Assembly: GCA_026708015.1 (NCBI GenBank) | Contig: JAPOVT010000035.1 | Span: forward strand, 1 to 62,315 | DNA length: 62,315 nucleotides | Source of the DNA: a bacterium | GTDB taxonomy: Bacteria; Actinomycetota; Acidimicrobiia; Acidimicrobiales; Bin134 | Direction of reading: 5' to 3' | Part shown: positions 53,003 through 62,262 of the stretch, piece after piece | How positions within the stretch are numbered: the stretch's first letter is position 1 | Layout: each line of letters begins with the position of its first letter | Program-made: the position numbers and the translations under genes | Notes under the pieces: model-generated | Databases searched by the model: none | What the model was told of the DNA's origin: nothing | The model's input: only the letters and a program-made list of their open reading frames with translations

Positions 53003-54049
53003 GCCGGGAGTTGGCTGCTCCCCATTGTCGTCGGCATCGCTCTCGTTGCGGATCCACACGGTGCGCTGGGGGAAGGGGATCTCAATACCCACCTCGTCGA
53101 AGGCCTTCTTGATGCGGGCCCGCAAGACGCGACCGACCGCCCACTGTTCGCTGGGATCGGTCTTGACCACTAGGCGGATAACCACGGCATCGTTGCCCAA
53201 ATCCTGAACCCCCCATACCGAGGGTTCCTCCAGGATGGTGAGGTCCGGATCGTTCTCCTGCCACAGCTCGTCGGCCACCGCCTTCATCACCTCGCTGGCC
53301 TGGTCGATATCGGTGTCGTAGCTCACTCCGATGTCCAAGATGGCCCGCGACCACAGCTGCGAGTGGTTGGCGGTCCGATGAATCTCTCCATTCGGCACGG
53401 TCCACACCACGCCGTGAACGTCCCGCAGAGTGGTGGTGCGCAAGCTGACCTTCTCGATGGTGCCCGAGGTATCGCCCACGTCAACCACGTCGCCCACCCC
53501 GAACTGGTCCTCGATGAGGATGAACATGCCGGCCAGAAAGTCGCGCACCAGCGATTGAGCCCCAAAGCCCACCGCCAGACCGGCGATACCGGCGCCGGCG
53601 ATCAGCGGGGCCAGGTCGATATTGAGCTCGCTCAAACACAACAGCGCAGCCACGGCCAGGATGAGTGCAGTGGACAGGCTCTTCAACACGGCGGCGATGG
53701 TTTCTATTCGTTGGGAGCTGCGCACTTGGCGCTCTTGGATCCGATTGATGGCCTTGGCGGCTCGGGCGCCGAAATCCAGCTTTCCCGCACTCTCCAGCTG
53801 TTCCTCGGTGTTGGTCTCGCTCTGGCGCACCAGTCGGGCCACAGCCCGTTCGATCACCTTGTGGACGATCTTCTTGATGATCCAGGCCACCAGCAGGATG
53901 AGGATGATCCTCAGAGGCCGCTCCACCACCCAGCCGATGATCTCGGCCAGCCGTTCGTTCTCGGTGTTGTCGAAGACCAGCTCGCAGAAGAATCCCGGGT
54001 CGGGGCCGCAGGCGTCGGTGACGGTTTGCGCGGGTACCCCGAGAGCCAT
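52895..54049 (-). CDS. MscS-family mechanosensitive channel
   Basis: This 384-residue channel has a hydrophobic helix (about residues 45-62), a basic amphipathic linker, two further helices (ALILAVAALLCLSELNI and the pore-lining TM3 GAGIAGLAVGFGAQSLVRDFL) and the beta domain with GDVVDVGDTSGTIEKVSLRTT and VVWTVPNGEIHRTANHS. It should release solutes under osmotic stress. The last 35 residues, Asp/Gly-rich, are encoded antisense to the 3' end of the thiolase gene. Confidence 0.92.
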   Translation of the reverse strand: MALGVPAQTVTDACGPDPGFFCELVFDNTENERLAEIIGWVVERPLRIILILLVAWIIKKIVHKVIERAVARLVRQSETNTEEQLESAGKLDFGARAAKAINRIQERQVRSSQRIETIAAVLKSLSTALILAVAALLCLSELNIDLAPLIAGAGIAGLAVGFGAQSLVRDFLAGMFILIEDQFGVGDVVDVGDTSGTIEKVSLRTTTLRDVHGVVWTVPNGEIHRTANHSQLWSRAILDIGVSYDTDIDQASEVMKAVADELWQENDPDLTILEEPSVWGVQDLGNDAVVIRLVVKTDPSEQWAVGRVLRARIKKAFDEVGIEIPFPQRTVWIRNESDADDNGEQPTPGSVGGGERPVTSHSDRSAAELLDGDGGHDGGDGGDE

Positions 54050-54082
54050 CGGCTCAGCGTACCGGCGAGCCCATCAGATGAG

Positions 54083-54136
54083 TCAGTCCAGGCGGTAAAC
54101 CCGGGCGGCGTTGTCGTGGAGGACCTTGGCCAAAAG
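54083..54136 (-). pseudogene. C-terminal stub of an amidohydrolase
   Basis: A short frame ends AKVLHDNAARVYRLD at TGA 54083-54085. It is the typical last helix of TIM-barrel amidohydrolases of the PF04909 group (ILHDNAARLYGL). The frame is stopped by TAG just upstream, and no other part of the gene is present, so only the last 17 codons of a lost gene remain. Confidence 0.5.
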
Positions 54137-54167
54137 CTAGCCGCCCCCGGCAACTGTCTCAGGTTTC

Positions 54168-55304
54168 TCAGGCGTTGAGGGGGTTGTCGGGGGCCGCGGC
54201 AAGGAGGGCTTGGCCGAGTTCGAGGGCGGGGCCGGCGCTGGCGAAGTAGTGCTGGGTGCCGGCGTGGATGTCCCGGAAGGCCCGCTGGAGGCCACCGGAG
54301 CGCAGGGCATCGGTGCCGGCCAGCAGATAGGCCCGGCGCAGGATGTCGGCGCCTTCCTGGGTGATGAACGCGGTGGCCTGGCGGGTGAGGAGCGCTTCCA
54401 GCGGGTCGGGCGCTCCGGTTTCGATCACTGTGTGCTCGGCGCTGGTGAAGGTGTCGTGAAGCCAGCAGCAGGCCGCCCGGAACCGGGACTCCAGCTCGCC
54501 GATCTCGTGGATGAAGCGGTCGCTTTGGGCCATCGGTGTGGCGTCGCCCATGCGGTGCTTGGAGCGGGCCACTGCTAACAGCTCGTCGAGGCCCCGCTGA
54601 ACCACCCCGATGGCGAATCCGGCGTGCCCGGCCGCGGTGAGGGGCAGCACTCCCAGCTTGTAGAGGGGGCCGCCCCGGTACACGTTGAGGTCGAACATGT
54701 CGAAGGTGGCGGCACCGGGCACGTACACGTCATCAAGGGTGTAGTCGTAACTGGCGGTGGCCTGAAGGCCCATCACGTCCCAGTTGCCGGTGATCTGGGC
54801 TTTCTCCACCGGGTAGATGGCGAACAAGAAGCGAGGGTCGGTTCCCTCAGGCTCCTCGGTGAACACTCCCGCGCCGGCCCACTGGGCGTGGTTGATACCG
54901 CTGCCGAACGAGTAGCGGCCACTTACTCGGAAGCCGTTGCCGTCAGGAACTGCGGTGCCGTTAGGAGCGAACTGCCCGGCCGACAGTGGCACCCCGTCGG
55001 CGAACATCCGTTCGATGTGCTCGTCGGGACACCAGGCCCCGAAGTAGGCCGTGGCCGCACAACTGGCCATCAGGCACCACCCCACCGAGCCATCGGCCCG
55101 GGATATCTCGGCCCATATGTCGATGCATTCGTTTATGGAGAGCTCAACCCCGCCCACCGCCTCCGGCACCATCACCTTGTGCAGCTCGGCGTCCACTAAG
55201 GCATTCACCGTTTCCTGGGGGATGGGTAGCCCGTCGGTCTTGGCCGCGTTCTCGTCGATCAGCGAACGCAACTCTCGGGCCCGGTCAAGATATTCGCTGG
55301 CCAT
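54168..55304 (-). CDS. Acyl-CoA dehydrogenase-fold flavin monooxygenase-like protein
   Basis: The 378-residue protein has the three-part acyl-CoA dehydrogenase fold: N-terminal helices with MVPEAVGGVELSINECIDIW, a beta domain with NGFRVSGRYSFGSGINHAQW and NWDVMGLQATASYDYTLDDV, and C-terminal helices with ILRRAYLLAGTDALRSGGLQ. The GLQATASYD pattern in place of the acyl-CoA motif, and the absence of the usual catalytic Glu, point to the HsaA/DszC group D flavin monooxygenases. The substrate may be a phenol or steroid ring; the reductase partner is not in the window. Confidence 0.8.
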   Translation of the reverse strand: MASEYLDRARELRSLIDENAAKTDGLPIPQETVNALVDAELHKVMVPEAVGGVELSINECIDIWAEISRADGSVGWCLMASCAATAYFGAWCPDEHIERMFADGVPLSAGQFAPNGTAVPDGNGFRVSGRYSFGSGINHAQWAGAGVFTEEPEGTDPRFLFAIYPVEKAQITGNWDVMGLQATASYDYTLDDVYVPGAATFDMFDLNVYRGGPLYKLGVLPLTAAGHAGFAIGVVQRGLDELLAVARSKHRMGDATPMAQSDRFIHEIGELESRFRAACCWLHDTFTSAEHTVIETGAPDPLEALLTRQATAFITQEGADILRRAYLLAGTDALRSGGLQRAFRDIHAGTQHYFASAGPALELGQALLAAAPDNPLNA

Positions 55305-55397
55305 GCCAAGACCCTAGAAGCCAGCACTCGCAGAGGAGAACCCGATGAGTTCGGACATTGGACAACGCATCCCTTGCTCGGCAGTAGGGTCGGCGGG

Positions 55398-55934
55398 GTG
55401 GACCAGGTACTCACGTTTCGCGGCGGGGCGGTGCCGGTGTCGGCGGTTGTCTGGCGCTTTAGTCCCTCGGGCGGGCCGGGGGGTCAGCACGCCAATCGGT
55501 CGAATACCCGGGTAGAGGGGGTGGTTGATCTTGCCACGGCTGGTGATATGGCCCCAGAGGTCCGCCAGAAGCTGATCGACCGGCTGGGCGATGAGCTGCG
55601 AGTAGTGGTTGACGACACTCGGTCACAAGCTCGCAACCGCGAGATAGCGCTCGACCGACTAGAGAAGCGCCTCCGCAGCGGGATCGTTACCGCCAAGCCG
55701 CGCAAGCCGACCCGCTTTATCGCAACTTCACCGCCGCCTCGGGTCTCTAGACACCCGCGGGTTGGCGGGCGGGGAGACCCAGGATCTCGACGGCTTGGGC
55801 GGCGGTGGCCACAGGGCGGCCCATGTCGGCGGCCAGCGCCGCGACCTCGGCTACCAGCTCATGGTTGGGCCGGGGGCGGTCGCCGGCGTAGTCCTCGTGG
55901 CCCACGCGGAGGTGTCCGCCCCGCTCCAGGGTGA
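55398..55934 (+). CDS. ArfB-type peptidyl-tRNA hydrolase with altered tail
   Basis: The N-terminal 95 residues are an RF-1-like domain with the catalytic GGQ: FSPSGGPGGQHANRSNTRVE, then GDELRVVVDDTRSQARNREI. ArfB/YaeJ rescues stalled ribosomes and normally ends with a Lys/Arg-rich tail of about 35 residues that enters the mRNA channel. Here, after TAKPRKPTRF, the frame runs into unrelated sequence antisense to the BKACE gene and ends at 55934, so the tail is replaced by about 80 Gly/Arg/Pro-rich residues. GTG 55398 lies 7 nt after TAGGGT. Confidence 0.7.
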   Translation: MDQVLTFRGGAVPVSAVVWRFSPSGGPGGQHANRSNTRVEGVVDLATAGDMAPEVRQKLIDRLGDELRVVVDDTRSQARNREIALDRLEKRLRSGIVTAKPRKPTRFIATSPPPRVSRHPRVGGRGDPGSRRLGRRWPQGGPCRRPAPRPRLPAHGWAGGGRRRSPRGPRGGVRPAPG

Positions 55935-56664
55935 GTTGGGGAATCGGAGATTCGATGAGGTCGCCGCCCACCACTGCGGCGAACCACGGCAGGTCGCAGC
56001 CGGCCAACTCCAGCATCTCCAGATAGGCATCCAGCGCCTTTTCGGTAGGGGGCAGGCCAAAGCTCACGCTGTCGCCGATAGCGAAGTAGCCGCCCGGCCC
56101 GCCGAGGTAGAACTTCACAAACGAGCCGGGGGTGAGCTGGCCGTAGCGCCAGTAGGAAAGCACGTTGCGCAGAAAACCAGGCTCGAAGATGGCGAAGTGC
56201 ATGCCCAGGCCCAGCCGGTTGCACTGCTCGATGGCCACCTCCATGTCGGCATAGGTGTTGATGTACACGTGGCTGTTGGGATCGGGCAAGCCATTGGCTC
56301 CGGCCTTGCCCAAGATCATGGTGCCGGGGTCGATGAACCCCAGCCGCTGCAAGCCGCCTTCAGCCAGATGCTCCAGATGGCCGAGCTTTTCGGCCATGTT
56401 TTGGCCCCAGCCCAAGGTGGGCAGTACCAGCACGTCAGGGTCAGTGGCCACCCACGGCTCAAAGGTGGCCCGATACTCGGCGGCGGCCTCTTCCGCTGGC
56501 ACCCTCATGTTGGCGATATGGCAGTGAATGATGGTGGCCCCGGCCTCTATGCAGGCCAAGCCCTCTTCGATGAGCTCCTCCCGACTGATGGGCACGTGGG
56601 GATTGCGCTCCCGGGTGGTGGTGCCGTTGAGGGCGACTTCGATGATGACCGGCGTGGTGTCCAT
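55747..56664 (-). CDS. BKACE family (3-keto-5-aminohexanoate cleavage enzyme-like)
   Basis: This 305-residue DUF849 protein has the start PVIIEVALNGTTTRERNPHV, the zinc-binding IEAGATIIHCHIANMR (His-x-His), LNTYADM-like VYINTYADMEVAIEQCNRLG, and the C-terminal GGHLRVGHEDYAGDRPRPNHEL with the conserved Arg/Glu. BKACE enzymes condense a beta-keto acid with acetyl-CoA to release acetoacetate and a CoA ester. ATG 56664 is used, excluding a long variable leader. It is convergent with and overlaps the ArfB tail. Confidence 0.88.
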   Translation of the reverse strand: MDTTPVIIEVALNGTTTRERNPHVPISREELIEEGLACIEAGATIIHCHIANMRVPAEEAAAEYRATFEPWVATDPDVLVLPTLGWGQNMAEKLGHLEHLAEGGLQRLGFIDPGTMILGKAGANGLPDPNSHVYINTYADMEVAIEQCNRLGLGMHFAIFEPGFLRNVLSYWRYGQLTPGSFVKFYLGGPGGYFAIGDSVSFGLPPTEKALDAYLEMLELAGCDLPWFAAVVGGDLIESPIPQLTLERGGHLRVGHEDYAGDRPRPNHELVAEVAALAADMGRPVATAAQAVEILGLPARQPAGV

Positions 56665-56749
56665 GGCCTGAGAGTACCGTCGGGAGTCGTGGGGGAGTCC
56701 AGCAACGCCGACGAGTGCGGCACGGCCACCACGTGAAGGGCACGGAACC

Positions 56750-58096
56750 ATGAGTCGGGAGTGGAAGGCGCTGTGGTTGGTTTCGCTAGCCTCGGCCGCC
56801 AGCTCCCTGGACGTGACGCTGATGTTCGTGGCCTACCCGGAGATCATCGACACCTTCAGCGGCACGCCGGCCACCCAGGTGTCGTGGGTGATCAGCGGCT
56901 ACAACATCATGGTGGCGGCCCTGCTCATTCCGGCGGGGCGCCTAGCCGACCGGATCGGCCACCGACGGGTGTTCTTGTGGGCCATCGCCATCTTCGTTAC
57001 CGGCTCAGCCGCAGTGGGGCTGGCCCCCAACGCTCCGGCCATGATCGCAGCCCGGTGTTACCAGGCCTTCGGCGGCTCCAGCCTCATCACCTCCGGTCTG
57101 GCCCTGGTGATGTCCACCCTCGGCCCCCAGCGGAGGGCCATCGCGGTAGGGGTGTGGTCCACCGTGGCCGGCGTAGTGGCCTCTCTCGCCCCCACGCTGG
57201 GAGCGCTGGCCATCGAGTTCGCCTCGTGGCGGGCCGGGTTCTTCCTGGTTGCGCCGGTGGGTGTGGCGGTGCTGGCCCGCCGGAGCCTCATCACTGAGTC
57301 GGTGCCGGACGAGGATGCCGAACTGCCCGACATGGTTGGAGTGGTCTTGGCTGGCATCAGCACGGCTGCGCTGGTGCTGGGCATCGTCCAGTTCAATGAG
57401 TGGGGATCGGACGACCCCCTGGTCATTGGCGCATTTGCAGCGGCCGTGGTGGGCATGGCGGCGTTCCTGGTTCGCTGCGGTCGGCATCCCTCACCGGTGA
57501 TCGACCTGGACCTGTTCCGCCACCGGGTATTCGCGTCCACCGCAGTCGTGGCCGTGCTGGTGGGGGTGGCGTTCTTCGGCGTCTTTCTGGCCCTGGTGCA
57601 ATTCCTCCGGGGGCCGTGGGGGTATTCCACCCTGGCCGCAGGACTGCTGCTCACCCCGCTCACCGCGGCATCCAGCACGGTGGGCTATGCCACCGGCCGG
57701 ATCATGGAGCGCTTCGGACACCGGGTGGTCATGGTGCCCGCGGCCGGCTGCATCGCATTGGGCTGCGTGTGGGTGGCAGCTTTTGCCGGTCCGGAGAGGG
57801 AATGGGCGGCAGTGTGGTTTCCGGCCGCGCTGTTGATGGGTTTCGGTGTGGGCACCACATTCCCCGGAGTCAACAGCGCCATCGCCTTTGGCGTGCCCCC
57901 CGGCCAATTGGGGCTGGCCGCGGGCACTGTGCAGACCGTCATTCGCATCGGCGGAGCCGTCGGAGTGGCCGTCGGAGTGGCCATGTTGGGGGGTGATTTG
58001 GACGACTACGACCTGTTTTTTACCGTCTTGGCCGTCGTTTGCGGGGTTGCCGGGTTGGCCGCTTTAGGCATGGTCACCCACAAGAAGGAAAACTGA
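56750..58096 (+). CDS. MFS transporter, DHA2 (14-helix) type
   Basis: A 448-residue drug/metabolite exporter-like protein. It has [15 protein letters not shown] in helix 1 (the acidic residue used by DHA2 members), motif [19 protein letters not shown] after helix 2 and the antiporter motif C region [20 protein letters not shown]. At least 12 hydrophobic segments are evident. It is divergent from the BKACE gene by 85 bp and upstream of clpB. Substrate unknown. Confidence 0.88.
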   Translation: MSREWKALWLVSLASAASSLDVTLMFVAYPEIIDTFSGTPATQVSWVISGYNIMVAALLIPAGRLADRIGHRRVFLWAIAIFVTGSAAVGLAPNAPAMIAARCYQAFGGSSLITSGLALVMSTLGPQRRAIAVGVWSTVAGVVASLAPTLGALAIEFASWRAGFFLVAPVGVAVLARRSLITESVPDEDAELPDMVGVVLAGISTAALVLGIVQFNEWGSDDPLVIGAFAAAVVGMAAFLVRCGRHPSPVIDLDLFRHRVFASTAVVAVLVGVAFFGVFLALVQFLRGPWGYSTLAAGLLLTPLTAASSTVGYATGRIMERFGHRVVMVPAAGCIALGCVWVAAFAGPEREWAAVWFPAALLMGFGVGTTFPGVNSAIAFGVPPGQLGLAAGTVQTVIRIGGAVGVAVGVAMLGGDLDDYDLFFTVLAVVCGVAGLAALGMVTHKKEN

Positions 58097-58112
58097 GTGG
58101 AATACCCTCAAC
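58092..58112 (+). promoter_or_regulatory. Possible HAIR (HspR) element before clpB
   Basis: The sequence ACTGAGT-N7-CCTCAAC keeps the spacing of the HspR operator CTTGAGT-N7-ACTCAAG and matches it at 10 of 14 arm positions. It overlaps the MFS stop and lies about 60 bp before clpB. In actinobacteria clpB is a classic HspR target. The hspR gene itself is not in the window. Confidence 0.35.
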
Positions 58113-58169
58113 TTCTGGCGGTTATCCATAGAGGAACGAGAAAATCAAGGCGATACGAGGTGCATGCTG

Positions 58170-60647
58170 ATGCTTGACCCCAACCGGTGGACGCTGAAGA
58201 CCAGGGAGGCATTCAACGACGCCACCGCCATGGCTCAATCGAAGAGCCACCCCGAGGTTACCCCCGACCATTTGATGTTGGCCCTGATCGGCCAGGCCGA
58301 AGGGGTGGTGCTGCCAGTGTTGCAGCGCACGGGGGTGGCGCTGCCCGAGTTGCGAGCCCAGTTGGAGGCCGCGCTCAGCCAGTTGCCGTCCGCCTACGGC
58401 ACCGAAGTCCGCACATCCCGCGACCTGGTCAAGACCGTGGACACCGCCGATGTTGCCCGCACCGAGTTGGGCGACGAATACCTGTCTACCGAACACCTGC
58501 TGCTTGCCATGGCCGATCGGGTTGGGGTGGGCCGTAACCGGCTGCTGGAAGCGCTGGCCGAGGTGCGGGGATCGCACCGGGTGACCTCCACCACGCCGGA
58601 AGGCTCCTACCAGGCGCTGGAGAAGTACGGGCGGGACCTCACCGTGCTGGCCCGGGACGGCAAGCTCGATCCGGTGATCGGACGGGACGAGGAGATCCGC
58701 CGGACCATCCAGGTGCTGAGCCGTCGCACCAAGAACAACCCGGTGCTGATCGGCGAACCCGGCGTGGGCAAGACCGCGATTGTGGAGGGCTTGGCCCTTC
58801 GCATCGCCGACGGCGACGTGCCCGAGGGATTGAAGAACAAGCGGCTGGTGGCCCTCGACATGTCGGCCATGGTGGCCGGGGCCAAGTACCGGGGAGAGTT
58901 CGAGGAGCGGCTCAAGGCGGTGCTGAAGGAGATCACCGACGCCGACGGCGAGGTGATCACGTTCATGGACGAGCTCCACACCATCGTGGGAGCGGGAGCG
59001 GCCGAGGGGGCCATGGACGCCGGCAACATGATCAAGCCCATGCTGGCCCGGGGCGAGCTGCGCATGATCGGCGCCACCACGCTGGACGAGTTCCGCACCC
59101 ACATCGAGAAGGACGCCGCCCTGGAGCGCCGCTTTCAACAGGTTTACGTGGGAGAGCCGTCGGTGGAGGATGCCATAGCCATCCTGCGGGGGCTCAAAGA
59201 GCGTTATGAGGTCCACCACGGCGTCCGCATTCAAGACGCCGCCCTGGTGTCGGCCGCCGTGCTGTCCGACCGATACGTGACCGGGCGATTTCTGCCCGAC
59301 AAGGCCATCGACTTGGTGGACGAGGCTGCGTCCATGCTCCGCATCGAGATCGACTCCATGCCCACCGAGATCGATGTGGTGGACCGCCGTATCCGCCAGC
59401 TCGAGATCGAGCAGGTGGCGCTGGCCAAGGAGTCCGACGAGGCATCAGCCGAGCGGTTAGAGGCCCTCGAAGAAGAGCTGGCCAACCTGCGAGAGGAGCT
59501 GGCCGGGATGCAGGCCCACTGGCAGTCGGAAAAGGAGGCCATCGGCCAGATCAGAACGCTGAAGGAGGAGCACGACGCCCTCAGCACCGCCCTGGACCGG
59601 GAAGTTGATCTAGAGCGAGCCGCCGAGATCCGCTACGGCAAGCTGCCCGAGCTGGAGCGCCAGATCGCCGACGCCGACCACCGATTGGCCGAGCTCCAAG
59701 CCGACCGGCAGATGTTGAAGGAGGAGGTCGATCCCGACGACGTGGCCGCAGTGGTGTCCCGGTGGACCGGGGTACCGGTCACCCGCCTGATGGAAGGCGA
59801 GACTGACAAGCTCCTGCGCCTGGAATCGGTGCTGAGCCAGCGGGTCATTGGCCAAGACGAACCAGTGCATCTGGTGGCCTCGGCCATTCGCCGCAGCCGG
59901 GCCGGGTTGTCGGATCCGAACCGGCCCATCGGATCGTTCCTGTTCATCGGCCCCACTGGCGTGGGCAAGACCGAGCTGGCCCGCACGCTGGCCGACTTCT
60001 TGTTCGACGATGAGCGGGCCGTGGTCCGCATCGACATGTCGGAGTACATGGAGAAGCACAGCGTATCCCGCCTCATCGGCGCCCCTCCGGGCTATGTCGG
60101 TTTCGACGAGGGCGGCCAGCTCACCGAGGCAGTGCGGCGACGCCCCTATGCGGTGGTGCTCCTGGACGAGATCGAGAAAGCCCACCCCGAGGTGTTCAAC
60201 GTGCTCTTGCAACTCATGGACGACGGTCGGCTGACCGACGGCCAGGGGCGCACGGTGGACTTCACCAACGCGGTGCTGATCATGACGTCCAACTTGGCCG
60301 TGGACCCCAAGGAGTATTTCCGCCCGGAGTTCGTGAACCGCATCGACGACATCGTGACCTTTGGCGACTTGAAGCCCGAGCACTTGGCCCAGATCGTCGA
60401 CCTCCAAATCGACCGTCTGGCTGAACGCCTGTCTGATCGCCGCATTCACCTGGTGGTGCCCGACGATGTACGGGCCAAGCTGACCGCCGACGGCTACGAC
60501 CCGGCCTACGGTGCCCGCCCGCTCAAGCGGGTTATCCAGCGGGAGCTGGCCGACCACCTTGCCGAGGCCGTCCTCAGCGGGAAGATCGCTGAAGGGGCGA
60601 CGGCTACGGCCGCGCTCGATTCCTCGGGGGAGATCGCTATCGGTTGA
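58170..60647 (+). CDS. clpB: ATP-dependent disaggregase ClpB
   Basis: This 825-residue AAA+ chaperone works with DnaK to dissolve aggregates. The N-domain is followed by the first ATPase (Walker [10 protein letters not shown], Walker [13 protein letters not shown]), a coiled-coil M-domain (about residues 395-520) and the second ATPase (GPTGVGKTE, Walker [13 protein letters not shown]). In domain 2 the segment between TSNL and [11 protein letters not shown] is only 7 residues, against about 28 in E. coli. ATG 58170 has GAGG 9 nt upstream; 58164 would leave only 3 nt. Confidence 0.95.
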   Translation: MLDPNRWTLKTREAFNDATAMAQSKSHPEVTPDHLMLALIGQAEGVVLPVLQRTGVALPELRAQLEAALSQLPSAYGTEVRTSRDLVKTVDTADVARTELGDEYLSTEHLLLAMADRVGVGRNRLLEALAEVRGSHRVTSTTPEGSYQALEKYGRDLTVLARDGKLDPVIGRDEEIRRTIQVLSRRTKNNPVLIGEPGVGKTAIVEGLALRIADGDVPEGLKNKRLVALDMSAMVAGAKYRGEFEERLKAVLKEITDADGEVITFMDELHTIVGAGAAEGAMDAGNMIKPMLARGELRMIGATTLDEFRTHIEKDAALERRFQQVYVGEPSVEDAIAILRGLKERYEVHHGVRIQDAALVSAAVLSDRYVTGRFLPDKAIDLVDEAASMLRIEIDSMPTEIDVVDRRIRQLEIEQVALAKESDEASAERLEALEEELANLREELAGMQAHWQSEKEAIGQIRTLKEEHDALSTALDREVDLERAAEIRYGKLPELERQIADADHRLAELQADRQMLKEEVDPDDVAAVVSRWTGVPVTRLMEGETDKLLRLESVLSQRVIGQDEPVHLVASAIRRSRAGLSDPNRPIGSFLFIGPTGVGKTELARTLADFLFDDERAVVRIDMSEYMEKHSVSRLIGAPPGYVGFDEGGQLTEAVRRRPYAVVLLDEIEKAHPEVFNVLLQLMDDGRLTDGQGRTVDFTNAVLIMTSNLAVDPKEYFRPEFVNRIDDIVTFGDLKPEHLAQIVDLQIDRLAERLSDRRIHLVVPDDVRAKLTADGYDPAYGARPLKRVIQRELADHLAEAVLSGKIAEGATATAALDSSGEIAIG

Positions 60648-60678
60648 GTTTGGTGGTGCCCGCCCTGGTTTTTTGGGC

Positions 60679-61065
60679 GTGGCTTCCGTCTTTGATTTGA
60701 CTTCCGGGTGGTGCGTCACCACTACCACCAGCACTGCGCCAGCGTCTTGGCGCTGCGCTTCTGGCAGGCTGACCACCGGGGCCTACGGCATTCCTGTCTG
60801 CTACCGCACCGCGAACCACAGCTGCCCGGCTGGGACGAACTACGTCTATTCGATCTGCTACAACCCGACAACCCGCGCGATTACGAACCCCTCTTGTCCC
60901 TCTGGCTACAGCGACAACGGCATATTTTGCTATCGGTACACCGTCGCCTCCCCCTACTGCGTGCGGGGAACCCTCAACGGCCACTCGTGCCAAAGCACAT
61001 CGACCACCAGAACGAGACCGACCTATTCATGCGCCCAGCCGAAAATTCCCCAAGGGTCTTGTTGA
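60679..61065 (+). CDS. Cys-rich repeat protein, probably a fragment
   Basis: About 125 codons rich in Cys, Ser, Thr and Tyr with repeated units: SCPAGTNYVYSICY, SCPSGYSDNGIFCY, YCVRGTLNGHSC and YSCAQ. Such C-P-S/A-G-Y repeats occur in secreted surface proteins with disulfide bonds. No signal peptide or convincing start codon is visible (GTG 60679 is one option), so the N-terminal part may be lost. The frame ends where a metallopeptidase-like tail begins in another frame. Confidence 0.4.
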   Translation: MASVFDLTSGWCVTTTTSTAPASWRCASGRLTTGAYGIPVCYRTANHSCPAGTNYVYSICYNPTTRAITNPSCPSGYSDNGIFCYRYTVASPYCVRGTLNGHSCQSTSTTRTRPTYSCAQPKIPQGSC

Positions 61066-61297
61066 TCACATGGAGAGGCAGGCAGACTGCTTAGCTGGCA
61101 TGTGGGCATCAAGCGTCTATCTGGAAGAGCAGCCAAAGCCCATTGACACGATAGCAAGACAGAAGAAATTGCTAAGTACATTCCAGGCACTAGTGCCTAG
61201 GTCCGATGCAAATGGCAGACTCGCGGCGTTCGAGGCGGGATTTTCGCAGAACATCAATCTCTGCATAGAAACAAGTGCCACGTCACCGGAACCATAG
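61052..61297 (+). pseudogene. C-terminal fragment of a neutral zinc metallopeptidase (YpfJ-like)
   Basis: The frame contains GLVDHMERQADCLAGMWASS, the characteristic E-x-QADC-AG-W motif of the PF04228 metallopeptidase family, in which the Glu is a zinc ligand, followed by a helical tail of about 60 residues. The HExxH motif that should lie some 50-60 residues upstream is absent in all frames, so only the C-terminal third remains. An ATG at 61070 is a chance start within the motif. Confidence 0.5.
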
Positions 61298-61313
61298 AAC
61301 TGATCGGAAAAGC

Positions 61314-61883
61314 ATGAATGTTCGTGCCAGACCAGCGTTTGTGCCACTCATGCGACGGGTTCTAATCGCAGCGATCCCGTTGTTCGTTATCCTGGCAACG
61401 CTTTCATGCGGAGGGCAGAGGCACCGCGTGATGACGGCAGATCACGTTGGTAAGACTGGAGAGGAGTATGAACTCCGGCTCTCTGTGGAGGAAAACGATC
61501 CCGATGCTACGTCGTCCACGGAATACTGCCTAAGGATGGCTGTCGTCGATTGGCCTGGAGCGTCGCATACAAAGTGTGTGGAGTGGGACGGCCATTCGCC
61601 GGCGATCATGTTCCATCCTTACGGTGCCAACAGCGGTGCAGACCAGAGGAAATTCCAGTGGCGGAACATTGCCGCTGGGGTAGTGCCCCACGACGTTACG
61701 GATGTTGTGCTGCACTACAACGAAAGATCATTCGAGATCGGCGCAGTCCTTCTTGAGGGGGCCAGGCCTGATGATCCGCGTGTGTGGATCGTTGACCGAT
61801 TGCCGGTAGCAACGAACAACCCCGACTTCACCGAGTTGCGGCTGTTTGAGGCCAGAGTGGAAGTAGTGCCCCCACCGGACTGA
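61314..61883 (+). CDS. Hypothetical lipoprotein
   Basis: A 189-residue precursor with an N-terminal basic region (MNVRARPAFVPLMRR), a hydrophobic core VLIAAIPLFVILA and lipobox TLSC, so the mature protein would be lipid-anchored outside the membrane. The remainder is soluble and beta-rich (YELRLSVEENDP; SFEIGAVLLEGARPDDPRVW) with two Cys near the middle. ATG 61314 has GGA upstream; Met 61350 would remove the basic leader. No family recognised. Confidence 0.55.
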   Translation: MNVRARPAFVPLMRRVLIAAIPLFVILATLSCGGQRHRVMTADHVGKTGEEYELRLSVEENDPDATSSTEYCLRMAVVDWPGASHTKCVEWDGHSPAIMFHPYGANSGADQRKFQWRNIAAGVVPHDVTDVVLHYNERSFEIGAVLLEGARPDDPRVWIVDRLPVATNNPDFTELRLFEARVEVVPPPD

Positions 61884-62021
61884 CCTTAGGGGCCCAATCG
61901 CTGATTCCGGTCACGGCTAGGAGTGCGGGCACCCCGAATAGCCTGCTTCCGTGACTAGTGCTCAACCACCACCAGAACGGCCGATTGCCGTTGCTGTTGG
62001 GGCTTTTCCCTGGCGCAAGGC

Positions 62022-62262
62022 ATGAACGGAACGGCGGACTAGATCGAGCGCTTCCTCCGCGACAACCCTTCGGGCGCTTTGTGGGTGGTTGTCGGCTGGG
62101 CATCGGCAATCGGGCTGAAATGGCTGGGGGAACTGTCTGGGCACCGTCAGGTCCACTTGCTGATCGGCGATACCTGCCAGGGTTTCTCCAAGTCATCCGC
62201 CGAATGTGGCGCGACGAAAACACCCGAAAACAACACCTCGCGCTCGCCGCTTGACAAGGGAG
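62022..62262 (+). pseudogene. Possible PLD-like phosphodiesterase N-terminal fragment
   Basis: After a TAG at 62040-62042 the frame reads IERFLRDNPSGALWVVVGWA, SAIGLKWLGELSG and QVHLLIGDTCQGFSKSSAEC, resembling the start of phospholipase D-like proteins (LWVVVGWAS-GL-WL, then R-V-LLIGDT). The frame meets the IS inverted repeat at 62263, so the rest is missing. The nonsense codon and truncation both point to decay. The assignment is by pattern only. No other gene is visible in 61884-62315. Confidence 0.35.

Noticed and set aside
60655..60682. GC hairpin with a T-rich loop after clpB
   Set aside because: The T-run is in the loop rather than after the stem and the stem has a bulge; this does not fit an intrinsic terminator.
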